Shown here: one piece after another, positions 9,101 through 16,676 of the stretch | Numbering within the stretch: position 1 is the first letter of the stretch | Layout of the letters: each line of letters begins with the position of its first letter | Source of the DNA: Mastigocoleus sp. MO_188.B34 | GTDB taxonomy: Bacteria > Cyanobacteriota > Cyanobacteriia > Cyanobacteriales > Nostocaceae | Length of the DNA: 64,000 bases | Direction: 5' to 3' | Assembly: GCF_030065675.1 (NCBI RefSeq) | Contig: NZ_JASJDK010000002.1 | Location: forward strand, 1-64,000 | Program-made: the position numbers and the translations under genes | The notes under the pieces: generated by a model | What the model was told of the DNA's origin: nothing | The model's input: the letters and a program-made list of their open reading frames with translations, nothing else | Database searches by the model: none

Positions 9101-10314
9101 CTAACTTACGTGGTTCCCGTGGTTTTGAGGGAATGGCTTTTAGTTCTGACCGCACCAAAGCTTATCCTTTATTAGAAGGAACAGTTGTCGGTGATCCAGA
9201 AAATTCCCTGAGAATCTACGAATTCGACCTACAATCAGGTGAATACACTGGTTTAGTCGGTTACTATCCCACCACAGATGGTAATCCCATTGGTGACTTT
9301 ACCCCCATCAATGACCATGAATTTTTAGTGATTGAACGGGATGGAGGACAAGGAGACGCAGCTGAATTCAAGAAAATTTTCAAAATTGACATTTCTAAAG
9401 TCGATGAAAACGGCTTTGTAGAAAAAGAAGAAATTGTTGATTTATTGAACATCGACGACCCCAACGACTTAAATGGTGATGGTGAAACAACCTTTAAATT
9501 TCCCTTTGTCACCATTGAAGATGTCCTAGTTGTGGACGAAAACACCATTTTGGTTGCAAACGATAATAACTATCCTTTCTCCGTTGGTCGCGGTCCCGAC
9601 ATCGATAATAATGAAGTCATCCTCCTAGAACTAGATCAACCCTTAGATTTAGATCCGCGCTTGGGTCAAAACCCAAAAAAAAATGAAGAATCTCAAACTA
9701 AAGAACCTGAACTAGTTGAGGGTACTGATGGTACAGACTTATTTGTTGTGGGAGATAACCTCAGCAATGAGAAGAACATTGTGTTTACTGGTGCTGGTGA
9801 CGATGAAGTCGATCTAACCGGTGGAAGTGAAAACCGGGTTAATACAGCTGAGGGTGACGATCTGATTTTTGTCAGTCTCAAAGATAGAGTATTTGGTGGT
9901 GAAGGGAATGACACCTTTGATGCTACCGATGGTATGGGTCAAAATCGCATGTCCGGTGGTGGAGGTGATGATATTTTCTTCCTAGGGAAAGAAGACCGCG
10001 CTTTTGGTGGTGGAGGTGATGATAAATTCTTCGTTCAATCCGGTGGGGATAACCTTATTTCTGGTGGTGAAGGTGCAGATCAATTCTGGGTTGTGAGTGG
10101 AGAAATTCCCGAATCTGCAAATACCGTTCTTGACTTTGAAGCAGATACCGATGTTATTGGTATTTTGGGTAGTGCAAGTTTGGGTATTGATGCATCGACT
10201 TTAGATGTGATTAATGATGATGTTAATACTGCGATCGCTTTTGGGGATGATACTTTAGCTGTGCTTAATGGTGTGACTAATTTTGATGTTAATACTAGTG
10301 TTGTTTTTGGGTAA
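6121..10314 (+). CDS. Phytase-like esterase split by two GDPD domains, with RTX tail
   Basis: A 1397-aa mosaic. Residues ~1-200 start an 'esterase-like activity of phytase' propeller (FSGVQF, DSYWFLSDNGFG-like, WIGDEFGPY). It breaks off and is followed by two glycerophosphodiester phosphodiesterase domains (~208-580 and ~610-985), each with the catalytic HRGASGDFPEHTLEAYR start, the E-x-D pair in EPDLVTTKDG and a later RHEP His. The propeller then resumes at ~990 (GFEGMAFSSD, LVIERDGG). Residues ~1200-1397 are RTX-like glycine/aspartate repeats with the shared C-terminal signal. Likely role: secreted hydrolysis of phosphodiesters and phosphomonoesters under phosphate starvation, probably through type I secretion because no N-terminal signal is seen. 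The two GDPD copies are near-identical, so the duplication is recent or homogenised. Domains are sure; enzyme specificity is inference. Confidence 0.85.
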   Translation: MTKARLKGFASLPADTFADGPQSGADNGNGEPISANGRTGPFDGQPVQGFSGVQFAPGVDCSYWFLSDNGFGAQTNSADYLLRLYQVNPNFVREEIVGTEITGQENGDGSIEVEGFIQLSDPGGLIPFDITNQDSSERLLTGADFDIESFVIDKNGDIWIGDEFGPYILHFDSTGKLLEAPISTPNINNVGTKNLENNNLKTLNGQDPLVIAHRGASGDFPEHTLEAYRAAIAAGADFIEPDLVTTKDGVLIVRHEPMLDDTTNVAEVFGEDRKSTKMLDGEEVTAYFAEDFTLAEIKQLRAVQSRDFRDPAFDGLFEIPTFKEVIELVQEVEAQTGKQVGIYPETKHPTFFDEQGLSLEEPLVATLQETGFTDPNRIFIQSFEFANLIDLQNNLLPAAALENLPLVQLYGDVEDAFINENGGGFSVPYDIVANFSKEGFDETAARAIYGDLVDIVPDFGINTTYKDLATKEVFDYIGNNYGEGIGPWKNSFVLREPLDTPVDGNGDGVAEITSQLTGEIRPYINWAHDAGMQVHPYTLRDEERFLTLNPDGTPQTPQGEVEQLINLGVDGFFTDFARTADPVRDAIAASEVRSPQNPDLKNFNSLSGEAPLVIGHRGASGDFPEHTLEAYRLAIIQGADFVEPDLVTTKDGVLIARHEPLLDDTTNVAEVFGSDRKSTKLLDGEEITGYFAEDFTLAEIKQLGAVQSRDFRSDEFDGKFEIPTFKEVIELVQEMESEYGFKVGIYPETKHPTFFDEQGLSLEEPLIATLQETGFTDPNRIFIQSFEFANLIDLQNNLLPAAGLENLPLVQLYGDVEDAFINEGGGGFSVPYDIVANFSKEGFDEAAARAIYGDLVDIVPDFGINTTYKDLATKEVFDYIGNNYSEGIGPWKNSFVLREPLDTPVDGNGDGVAEITSQLTGEVRPYINWAHDALMQVHPYTLRDEERFLTLNPDGTPQTTGEEFLQLTELGVDGFFTDFPETGRIVVDDLTQEPNLRGSRGFEGMAFSSDRTKAYPLLEGTVVGDPENSLRIYEFDLQSGEYTGLVGYYPTTDGNPIGDFTPINDHEFLVIERDGGQGDAAEFKKIFKIDISKVDENGFVEKEEIVDLLNIDDPNDLNGDGETTFKFPFVTIEDVLVVDENTILVANDNNYPFSVGRGPDIDNNEVILLELDQPLDLDPRLGQNPKKNEESQTKEPELVEGTDGTDLFVVGDNLSNEKNIVFTGAGDDEVDLTGGSENRVNTAEGDDLIFVSLKDRVFGGEGNDTFDATDGMGQNRMSGGGGDDIFFLGKEDRAFGGGGDDKFFVQSGGDNLISGGEGADQFWVVSGEIPESANTVLDFEADTDVIGILGSASLGIDASTLDVINDDVNTAIAFGDDTLAVLNGVTNFDVNTSVVFG

Positions 10315-10349
10315 TTCACCAATGATGTAAAGGCGTTACCAATAATGTA

Positions 10350-10371
10350 GAGACGTTGCATGCAACGTCTC
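10350..10371. repeat. Perfect 22-bp palindrome (GAGACGTTGCA type)
   Basis: GAGACGTTGCA is followed directly by its own reverse complement. This is a frequent cyanobacterial palindrome family (a related copy is at 22602-22623). It lies between two convergent genes but has no T run, so it is better called a repeat than a terminator. Confidence 0.7.
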
Positions 10372-10482
10372 CACTGACCGTATTATTAAATAAACAACCC
10401 AGCATCAACAATTTATTCTTTTTTTACCTATTAGCTAACCCTCTAAACCCTCTATGGGACTGATTTATAGCCAAATAATTCG

Positions 10483-13461
10483 CTATATGTTACACTTTAC
10501 AAGTCGCTGCATAAGAAAAGAAGAGTACCTCCCCTGAAAGGCGTGACCTGGGTGAATTCCCAAATCGACTCCAACAAAAGGTAGTCCCCCCATCACTTTT
10601 GGATTATTACTACCATCAGAATTGACTACTGTACTTATCAAATCATGCATAAACATCTCCCATGTACCAGGACCAGCCTCGCTTCCATTTATTCCACCCC
10701 ACCTAACCTCGCTTTCAAAACGTAAATAATTTTGCTCATCGTTTTTATTCCAATCTTCTCCTTTAATACCCAATCTATTTCCCGTCCTAACCCAAATTTT
10801 CTTTTGAACGCTAAAACCAAAGTATCCATTTGAATTCTTTACCCAAAGATTGTCCATTCTTCTTAGGTCAGCACAGGAAAATTGCTCAATATGTGGGACC
10901 TCTAGCCATCTCCGTCCTAGTTCGTTGTCCGGTATTTCTATTCTATTTGCAATAACAAGTATAAGTGCCCAAGTTGTTATATCAGCTTCTTGCCAATTCT
11001 TCCTTTTTAAGGAGTATTGAAGTTTAGAATAATAATGTTCTTTTAGAGAATCCCGAACTTCTTTCTTAGGTTGTAGCTTAAGTAATTCTTCATGGACTGA
11101 TTCAATATTTTCAGCAGTGATAATTTGATTGTCTGTAAAAGGATTTGTATCGTTTGGATGATTTTTTAGAACATCATATGCTTCTTGATAAGCTGTGATA
11201 GCTTTTGACTTATTTTTCTCTTTAATTAAATTTCCTTGCATCCCTTTAACAATAACTTTAATCTGCAAACCCTGGGCCGAGGTAATATTTCCTTTTTTAT
11301 TTAAATATTTCAGACTTTCATCAATTTTACTTTGAGCTTCATCTGGCTGCTTGAGTAATTGATATGGTTCCCCCATAGAAGCCAATAACATTGCTTGTTT
11401 GAGATGATGGTTATCAATCCTAAAGGATAAACCAGCTTGTCTTAAAGCTTTATCTGACCAATATATAAGCTCTTTATTACGTAGTTCTCCCGCTAGTTTG
11501 GATAATTTTTGAACATTTTCAACGTCTTTCTTTGCAAAAGTAAGTTTCTTTTGTAAGCTTTGTGCTTCTTGATTGGCACTATCGGCTATTTTTTTAGCAT
11601 TTTCAGCTTTAACTTGTTCAACTTTAGCTTTCTTTCTTGCTTCTGTAGCTTCCTGAGTCGCATTATCAGCATTTTTTTGTGCTTTTTGAGCTTGCTTTAT
11701 TGCTTCTTTAGCTTGTCGCTTAGCGTCTTCAGCGATTTTTTCTGCTTCTTGAGCTTTAAATTGTTCGACTTCAGCTTTGTTTGTTGCTTCTCGTGCTTTT
11801 TGCTGTAATACTATAACTTTTTCTCTTTCTTTTTCAGCTTGTGCGCTAGCATTTTCAAATTTTTGACTTGCTTCTATGGCTTTTTTGTTAGCACCTTGAG
11901 CTATTATTTGTGCTTTTTTAGCATTTTCTTGTGCTTGAAATGCTTTCTCCCCTTCTCTTGCAGCAAATACCCCTAAACTTAACGCTCCCAATAGAGCCAC
12001 AATTAAAACAACAGTCCCATACCTAATCCGCTTTTTAGCTTTCTTATTAGCCTTACTTAATAGCTGATTTCTTTTTTCTATTGCTTCCTTTTCCTGAATA
12101 GCAATTTTCTCTTGAATTTCCTTCTCACTACTAGCAGCTAAAAACTGCTTATCCTGATAACTTAAATTCTTATTTTTCGCCCATTCCTCAGCATCTGCTA
12201 AAGCCTTTCCTTGCAGAAGTCGAGATTCATCCTTACTTCCAGAAGCAACCCAAGCGCGAAAAGCTTCCGAATATGGGCGCAGATTTCTTAATTGGACTTT
12301 AACCCAACCCCGATCAAAAATCTGTTGATAAACTCGATTATAAACCCTTAACTTGCCTTGTCTTTTAACAACTAAACCAGATAACCTTAACTCGCCAGAT
12401 TCCACACTGTTATTTGCAATAACTTCTCCCTCTTCCTGAATCTGCTGATACAATTCCAACAAATACCCGGCTCGTTGGTCATTAGAAAGAATTCTATCCC
12501 TGATAGTTCGTAAATGCTCTGGATCGTCCTGAGATTCCCAATTTTCAATAATCCTTGCTTTTACAATCTCCTCCACTAAATTTTGTACAGACGTACCATG
12601 GTACGTCTCTACGACTTTTGAATTTTGTACAGACGTATCATGTGAATTTTGTACAGACGCACCATGTGAATTTTGTACCATAAATTTGCAGAGTTTTTGA
12701 CTGAGAAATGGTTGTCCACCCGTCCAATCGAGAATCGATCGCATTACCTCTTGAGGATTATTAACTTTTCCCCGTAATCCTGCAATTAACGGTTCAACTT
12801 CCCCAATTTGAAAACCATGTAATTCTATTGCTTCCCCAATATTAAAAGGAGTTTGGGTTTTATTCCTAATCAAATCACCAGGAGTTGCTACCCCTAACAA
12901 TGCAAATGTTAACCGTTTAAAAATAGGATTATCAACTCGTTGATTCTGGAAAAACCGAATTAAAGCGAAAAAATCATCTAAAGAAAAATCTTGACTCAGT
13001 ACCTTATCAATTTCATCTACAAAAATGACTATTGGTTCTGGAATATTTGCTAATAATACTTTTTCTATGAATAAACTCAAACATTGCACTGGTGAAAGAA
13101 TAGTTTGATGTTTCTCCCACCATTCTTGCCAATCAAAATCAAATTTATCTTCTAATTGACAGCTTTCTGACAAATTGTAAACTATTCCGCCATACCACTG
13201 TTGTTCAGTTACCTTACCAATTCCTGTTAGGTCAATTGCTGCACAAACTCTCCCTTCTTTTTGTAACCGTTGCATTGTCCGTACCCGCAAACTAGACTTA
13301 CCCATTTGTCGGGAATTGAGGACATAACAAAACTTACCATCAAGTAACTTTTGGTAAAACTCCTCATCAGCTTTTCGCTCCACATAACTAGGAGCATCAA
13401 CCGGGAGACTTGCACCTACTTGATAGAAATTGGAAGTGGAGGTGGAATTAGTTGCTGTCAT
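10483..13461 (-). CDS. AAA-like ATPase with membrane helix, coiled coil and GUN4 domain
   Basis: A 992-aa protein. Residues ~10-420 form an AAA-like NTPase of the cyanobacterial AAA_35 type: a Walker A-like SRQMGKSSL, a Walker B-like IVIFVDEIDKVL, and the family signature ARIIENWESQDDPEHLRTIRDR. One strongly hydrophobic helix (~493-515) is followed by a long Ala/Lys/Glu-rich coiled coil (~520-690), a helical-repeat-like segment, and a C-terminal GUN4 domain (~850-985; FSCADLRRMDNLWV, NGYFGFSVQKKIW). GUN4 domains bind porphyrins in chlorophyll synthesis and are reused as sensor modules in many cyanobacterial multidomain proteins; a regulatory or conflict role is inferred. It lies about 200 bp downstream of an EAD1-AAA gene on the same strand. 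Residues ~261-292 are an odd repeat-derived insertion. Confidence 0.8.
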   Translation of the reverse strand: MTATNSTSTSNFYQVGASLPVDAPSYVERKADEEFYQKLLDGKFCYVLNSRQMGKSSLRVRTMQRLQKEGRVCAAIDLTGIGKVTEQQWYGGIVYNLSESCQLEDKFDFDWQEWWEKHQTILSPVQCLSLFIEKVLLANIPEPIVIFVDEIDKVLSQDFSLDDFFALIRFFQNQRVDNPIFKRLTFALLGVATPGDLIRNKTQTPFNIGEAIELHGFQIGEVEPLIAGLRGKVNNPQEVMRSILDWTGGQPFLSQKLCKFMVQNSHGASVQNSHDTSVQNSKVVETYHGTSVQNLVEEIVKARIIENWESQDDPEHLRTIRDRILSNDQRAGYLLELYQQIQEEGEVIANNSVESGELRLSGLVVKRQGKLRVYNRVYQQIFDRGWVKVQLRNLRPYSEAFRAWVASGSKDESRLLQGKALADAEEWAKNKNLSYQDKQFLAASSEKEIQEKIAIQEKEAIEKRNQLLSKANKKAKKRIRYGTVVLIVALLGALSLGVFAAREGEKAFQAQENAKKAQIIAQGANKKAIEASQKFENASAQAEKEREKVIVLQQKAREATNKAEVEQFKAQEAEKIAEDAKRQAKEAIKQAQKAQKNADNATQEATEARKKAKVEQVKAENAKKIADSANQEAQSLQKKLTFAKKDVENVQKLSKLAGELRNKELIYWSDKALRQAGLSFRIDNHHLKQAMLLASMGEPYQLLKQPDEAQSKIDESLKYLNKKGNITSAQGLQIKVIVKGMQGNLIKEKNKSKAITAYQEAYDVLKNHPNDTNPFTDNQIITAENIESVHEELLKLQPKKEVRDSLKEHYYSKLQYSLKRKNWQEADITTWALILVIANRIEIPDNELGRRWLEVPHIEQFSCADLRRMDNLWVKNSNGYFGFSVQKKIWVRTGNRLGIKGEDWNKNDEQNYLRFESEVRWGGINGSEAGPGTWEMFMHDLISTVVNSDGSNNPKVMGGLPFVGVDLGIHPGHAFQGRYSSFLMQRLVKCNI
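12585..12680 (-). repeat. Short tandem/palindromic repeat inside the AAA-GUN4 coding frame
   Basis: Three to four degenerate copies of a unit containing GAATTTTGTACAGACG lie within the gene, one carrying the palindrome GTACCATGGTAC. They translate as near-repeats of VQNSHGTS without breaking the frame, sitting between the FLSQKLCKF and LVEEIVKARIIENW conserved segments. The GTACAGACG unit also occurs at 45115. Confidence 0.7.
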
Positions 13462-13663
13462 GATTAAAATTTCTCACAACTAGTACGCCTTGGATTAAAA
13501 TCCCAGGCTCATAGGGGAAGTGTGATAAATCATACTGAGTATAGCTTGTAGTGCGTTTTAACGTACTTTGTCTATGAGCCTTGTTCGCTAAAGCGGCGAC
13601 ACTTTTAGTGTTGAAATTTATTTCTGTGGATTTTGGACTTAATGACATGGTGCAAATTATCAG

Positions 13664-15001
13664 TTACAAAACACGGCGAAAATAATCGCGGTATAGTTGA
13701 CACCGGGGTGTGACATGATTGTTTTCTCGTTGTACCAGTCCCAAACTGTGTAATTTGTAGATTTGGAATGAATCTAATTCTACTCCTAGATTTGAGTTAA
13801 CAACCTGTTTAAAAGCTTTTCTTAAATCCTCACCCTGTGACAACTTATTTAGTAGATCGCGTAAATGATTAATATAAATTCCTTCTTCCGTTGCTGCCTT
13901 TTGTAACAAACCTTCTAAAGTTACTTTGTCAGTAATCATATGATACATCGCTAACCGAAGTAGGTAAGGGTGTCCTCCCAACATTCCGTTTAATTCTTCT
14001 AGTTGAGCATTGTTTAAATTGATTTCATGTCTTTGGGCTAAATCTACTACCTGCTGCTGATTTAACTCCTTGAGTTCTACGGGTACTCCAGCATTAAAAG
14101 GTGATTGATTGTAATCTAAGGGAACATAAACTTCGGTAGAATGGGCTAATACCAAGCGCATTTGCTTCCAAACATCAGAAATCTTCCCTTTTTCATGCCA
14201 AGAGCGTAACATCCCAAAGAAATCTTCGACTAATTCACCGTAAGGAAATAATCGGTCTACTTCGTCTAAGCATAGAACCAAAGGAGTATTTATTTGTTTT
14301 AATATATACTTTTTAAAGTAGGATGTGCAGTTATCATTACTACCTAAAATATTAGTATTCCAAGTATTATCTACATTGTTATCGAGTTCGAGTTCTAAGG
14401 ATACCTTGGTACATATCCAACGTAGAAACCCATCAAGATTGCTAAATACAGCTTTTTCTATGCTACGAAGATCCAAATAAACTGTTTGATAATTCTGCTC
14501 TTGACCATAAGCTAAAATTCGTCTGAGTAAAGATGTTTTTCCCATTAACTTCGGAGCTTTTATCCGAACTAGAGAACCGGGTTGTACTAGTGTTTGGAAA
14601 CAACAAGATTTAATATTATTCCGCTCGATGTAAAAAGGTGAGTTAAGAGGTACGCAACCATCAGGATATTCTAATTTATCCACATAAAGATTATTAATTT
14701 TTGTTCTATTTTCTTGTTTTTCTATATAGGAATTGAGTGATAATTCTTCAGCGATTGCTTTTAAACTAGAATTTCCAGGATTGGAATTACACGCAGCAGA
14801 AATTAAGTTATCAATCCAATGCTCAGCCTTTGATTTTTTAATTAAATTAAATACTATTTCTTGTAAACTTTTACCTAAGGCAATATTGTCTAGGCTTTTA
14901 TTCAACTCAAACAATAACATCTGCTCTAATGACACTTTATCGGGGAAAGCATCTATTAAAGCATCTGTCAATTTCTTATATTCTTGACCGGATATATTCA
15001 T
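13664..15001 (-). CDS. EAD1 domain fused to AAA-like ATPase
   Basis: A 445-aa protein. The first ~85 residues match the effector-associated domain EAD1 pattern: YKKLTDALIDAFPDKVSLEQML, then LNKSLDNIALG and a LISAACNSNPGNSSLK-type end. EAD domains are adaptor-like helical modules in bacterial conflict and signalling systems, pairing effectors with NTPases or proteases by like-like contacts. Residues ~110-440 are an AAA-like NTPase with Walker A in APKLMGKTSLLRRIL and Walker B in LVLCLDEVDRLF. No effector domain is fused. The gene runs toward the AAA-GUN4 gene with a ~200-bp gap, so a two-gene unit is plausible. The ATG lies in an AT-rich leader without a clear Shine-Dalgarno. Domain calls are good; a defence role is inference. 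Confidence 0.8.
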   Translation of the reverse strand: MNISGQEYKKLTDALIDAFPDKVSLEQMLLFELNKSLDNIALGKSLQEIVFNLIKKSKAEHWIDNLISAACNSNPGNSSLKAIAEELSLNSYIEKQENRTKINNLYVDKLEYPDGCVPLNSPFYIERNNIKSCCFQTLVQPGSLVRIKAPKLMGKTSLLRRILAYGQEQNYQTVYLDLRSIEKAVFSNLDGFLRWICTKVSLELELDNNVDNTWNTNILGSNDNCTSYFKKYILKQINTPLVLCLDEVDRLFPYGELVEDFFGMLRSWHEKGKISDVWKQMRLVLAHSTEVYVPLDYNQSPFNAGVPVELKELNQQQVVDLAQRHEINLNNAQLEELNGMLGGHPYLLRLAMYHMITDKVTLEGLLQKAATEEGIYINHLRDLLNKLSQGEDLRKAFKQVVNSNLGVELDSFQIYKLHSLGLVQRENNHVTPRCQLYRDYFRRVL

Positions 15002-15164
15002 TTTTTTATTATATTTTTTAGTTATATTTTTTAATCAGATTTTTTAATATATTTAAATTTAAAGGATGGAAATTTATTAACTTTTTATTATTTAAGTTTT
15101 GAGGATTTATGAATAAATTATATTATGCAAGTTCAGATAATAAACAATTTATATAAAAAATCGT

Positions 15165-15186
15165 AGGGCGCACCGACGTGCGCCCT
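15165..15186 (-). terminator. Strong hairpin, probable terminator for the FkbM gene
   Basis: A 9-bp perfect stem, AGGGCGCAC / GTGCGCCCT with a CGAC loop, is followed on the minus strand by ACGATTTTTTATAT. It lies about 105 bp after the methyltransferase stop and before the EAD1-AAA start. The hairpin also resembles a dispersed cyanobacterial repeat. Confidence 0.65.
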
Positions 15187-15290
15187 GAAATATCATTTTT
15201 CACTTCAAAAGAGTATTTGCTTTTTCAAACTCAGTATAAAGATTTTTCAGCCATCGCAAAATTATGTTTTGGAAGTGATTCAAATCATTT

Positions 15291-16235
15291 TTACCATTGT
15301 GGAATGTGTTCCAAAAGACCGTTGACATGTTCTTGGGGTACTACTAGTAAGTCATGATGGTTATTGCTAAGTGTTTCAAAGCTCTTTTTTTCTAACTTGA
15401 ACTTTCCCCTTTTATTTATAGGTTCAATTTGAAACAGTTCTACATCATCATATAAGATCGAACTTAAGGAGAGATTTGCTTCGGCTATAGTTTTGCGAGT
15501 CATTGCCGACATCTCCATAATAATGATAGGGCGATCTTTTCTTAGGGTCTGAGCTAACCCTTGAAGGACAAAGGGTTCAAAACCTTCAACATCTATTTTT
15601 ATCAGAGAAACAGGATTGATTCCATTCTCTGTCACAAACTTGTCTCCCTGACGTATTTGTAACAAAATGGGGGTTGTTTCGTTTCCCGTGCAATCGGATA
15701 CAAATGAGCCTGTACCTGAACCCCAAGCCCAGGAATCAGGCTTATAATATTCTAATTCATTGTCTTCTGCACCAAGACCAAATTGGTAAATGTGAAAAGA
15801 TGGATTTTTGTGCTGTTTACACTTCGCTTCTAGGGAACGAAAAATCTCGGGATAGGGTTCAAAACTATGTACAGAATCTGCGAAATCTAACATGAAATGA
15901 GAGTGTGAACCAACATTAGCACCGACATCTAAGAAATTAACTGCAATCTTTTGAGAGGAAAGATAGGTCGCTGCAAATTGCAGAACTTGGGTAATGTATT
16001 TTTCATAAAATTGAAAGAAGAAAATATGATGATCGATGCCGAATTTTAAATTTCCTGCATAGGGTTTTCCTAAATTATTAATCGTGAAATCATATTCAAA
16101 GAAACTTCCATTCGGAAATAGTGATTTTAATAAAACACCTCTACCACGATCTATTCCATATCGAAACATATATCCCAACAACTCAACCAGAGTTTTTTGG
16201 AAAAAATTTGGAGTCCTTATAGTTTGGTTAGCCAT
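15291..16235 (-). CDS. FkbM-family SAM-dependent methyltransferase
   Basis: A 314-aa protein with the SAM-binding motif FLDVGANVGSHSHFML and the FkbM-family signature SLIKIDVEGFEPFVLQGL. The family O-methylates sugars and small molecules, often in exopolysaccharide, lipopolysaccharide or secondary-metabolite pathways. Here no sugar or metabolite genes adjoin it, so the substrate is unknown. No signal peptide or membrane segment is seen; a cytoplasmic location is expected. The ATG is preceded by AAGGAGCAATGTAAA, a good ribosome-binding site that fixes the start. It appears to be its own transcription unit, with a hairpin downstream. Confidence 0.85.
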   Translation of the reverse strand: MANQTIRTPNFFQKTLVELLGYMFRYGIDRGRGVLLKSLFPNGSFFEYDFTINNLGKPYAGNLKFGIDHHIFFFQFYEKYITQVLQFAATYLSSQKIAVNFLDVGANVGSHSHFMLDFADSVHSFEPYPEIFRSLEAKCKQHKNPSFHIYQFGLGAEDNELEYYKPDSWAWGSGTGSFVSDCTGNETTPILLQIRQGDKFVTENGINPVSLIKIDVEGFEPFVLQGLAQTLRKDRPIIIMEMSAMTRKTIAEANLSLSSILYDDVELFQIEPINKRGKFKLEKKSFETLSNNHHDLLVVPQEHVNGLLEHIPQW

Positions 16236-16504
16236 TTTACATTGCTCCTTAAAATACAGATTAATGTTTCACTAGTATGAGGTTCAAAATCCTCGCTTTG
16301 CGTTTTATACCAACTTGTAATATCAAGCGTAAATCTCAAGAAAGTGTAACTTTCAAAATAATTTAACTTTCAAAATCTTGCTTTTTCGAGCAAAAAGCCG
16401 AATAATCTTGAAATTTACAATTTGGTAAATTGAATTAACTTTAAAATTACATCTATAAAATTACATTTATAAACGTAAGTCGGTATTTAATACGGTTCGG
16501 ATAA

Positions 16505-16666
16505 GATCCCCCTAAATCCCCCTTCGGAAGGGGGAATTTGACTGGTTCCCCCTTTTTAAGGGGGGTTAGGGGGGATCTAGACGCAAACACTTTTTAAGAA
16601 GGGTTAGGGGGGATCAGACGCAAACACTTTTTAAGAGGAGTTAGGGGAGATCAGACGCAAACACGT
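16505..16666. repeat. Palindromic C/G-rich repeat followed by 37-38-bp tandem repeats
   Basis: An arm with GATCCCCCTAAATCCCCC pairs imperfectly with GGGGGGTTAGGGGGGATC. The right end is then repeated in tandem: units beginning GATC(T)AGACGCAAACAC start at 16574, 16612 and 16649 (periods 38 and 37). The array ends a few bases from the stop of the RTX gene on the opposite strand. The same family is at 5941-6052. Confidence 0.8.
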
Positions 16667-16676
16667 CTTCAAACAA

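Noticed and set aside
11560-11808. Cys/Phe-rich plus-strand frame inside the AAA-GUN4 gene
   Set aside because: It is the complement of the Ala/Lys/Glu coiled-coil codons of the real gene.
13448-13648. 66-codon minus-strand frame between the EAD1-AAA and AAA-GUN4 genes
   Set aside because: It overlaps the start of the next gene and has no motif or clear ribosome-binding site. A small linking gene is possible but not supported.
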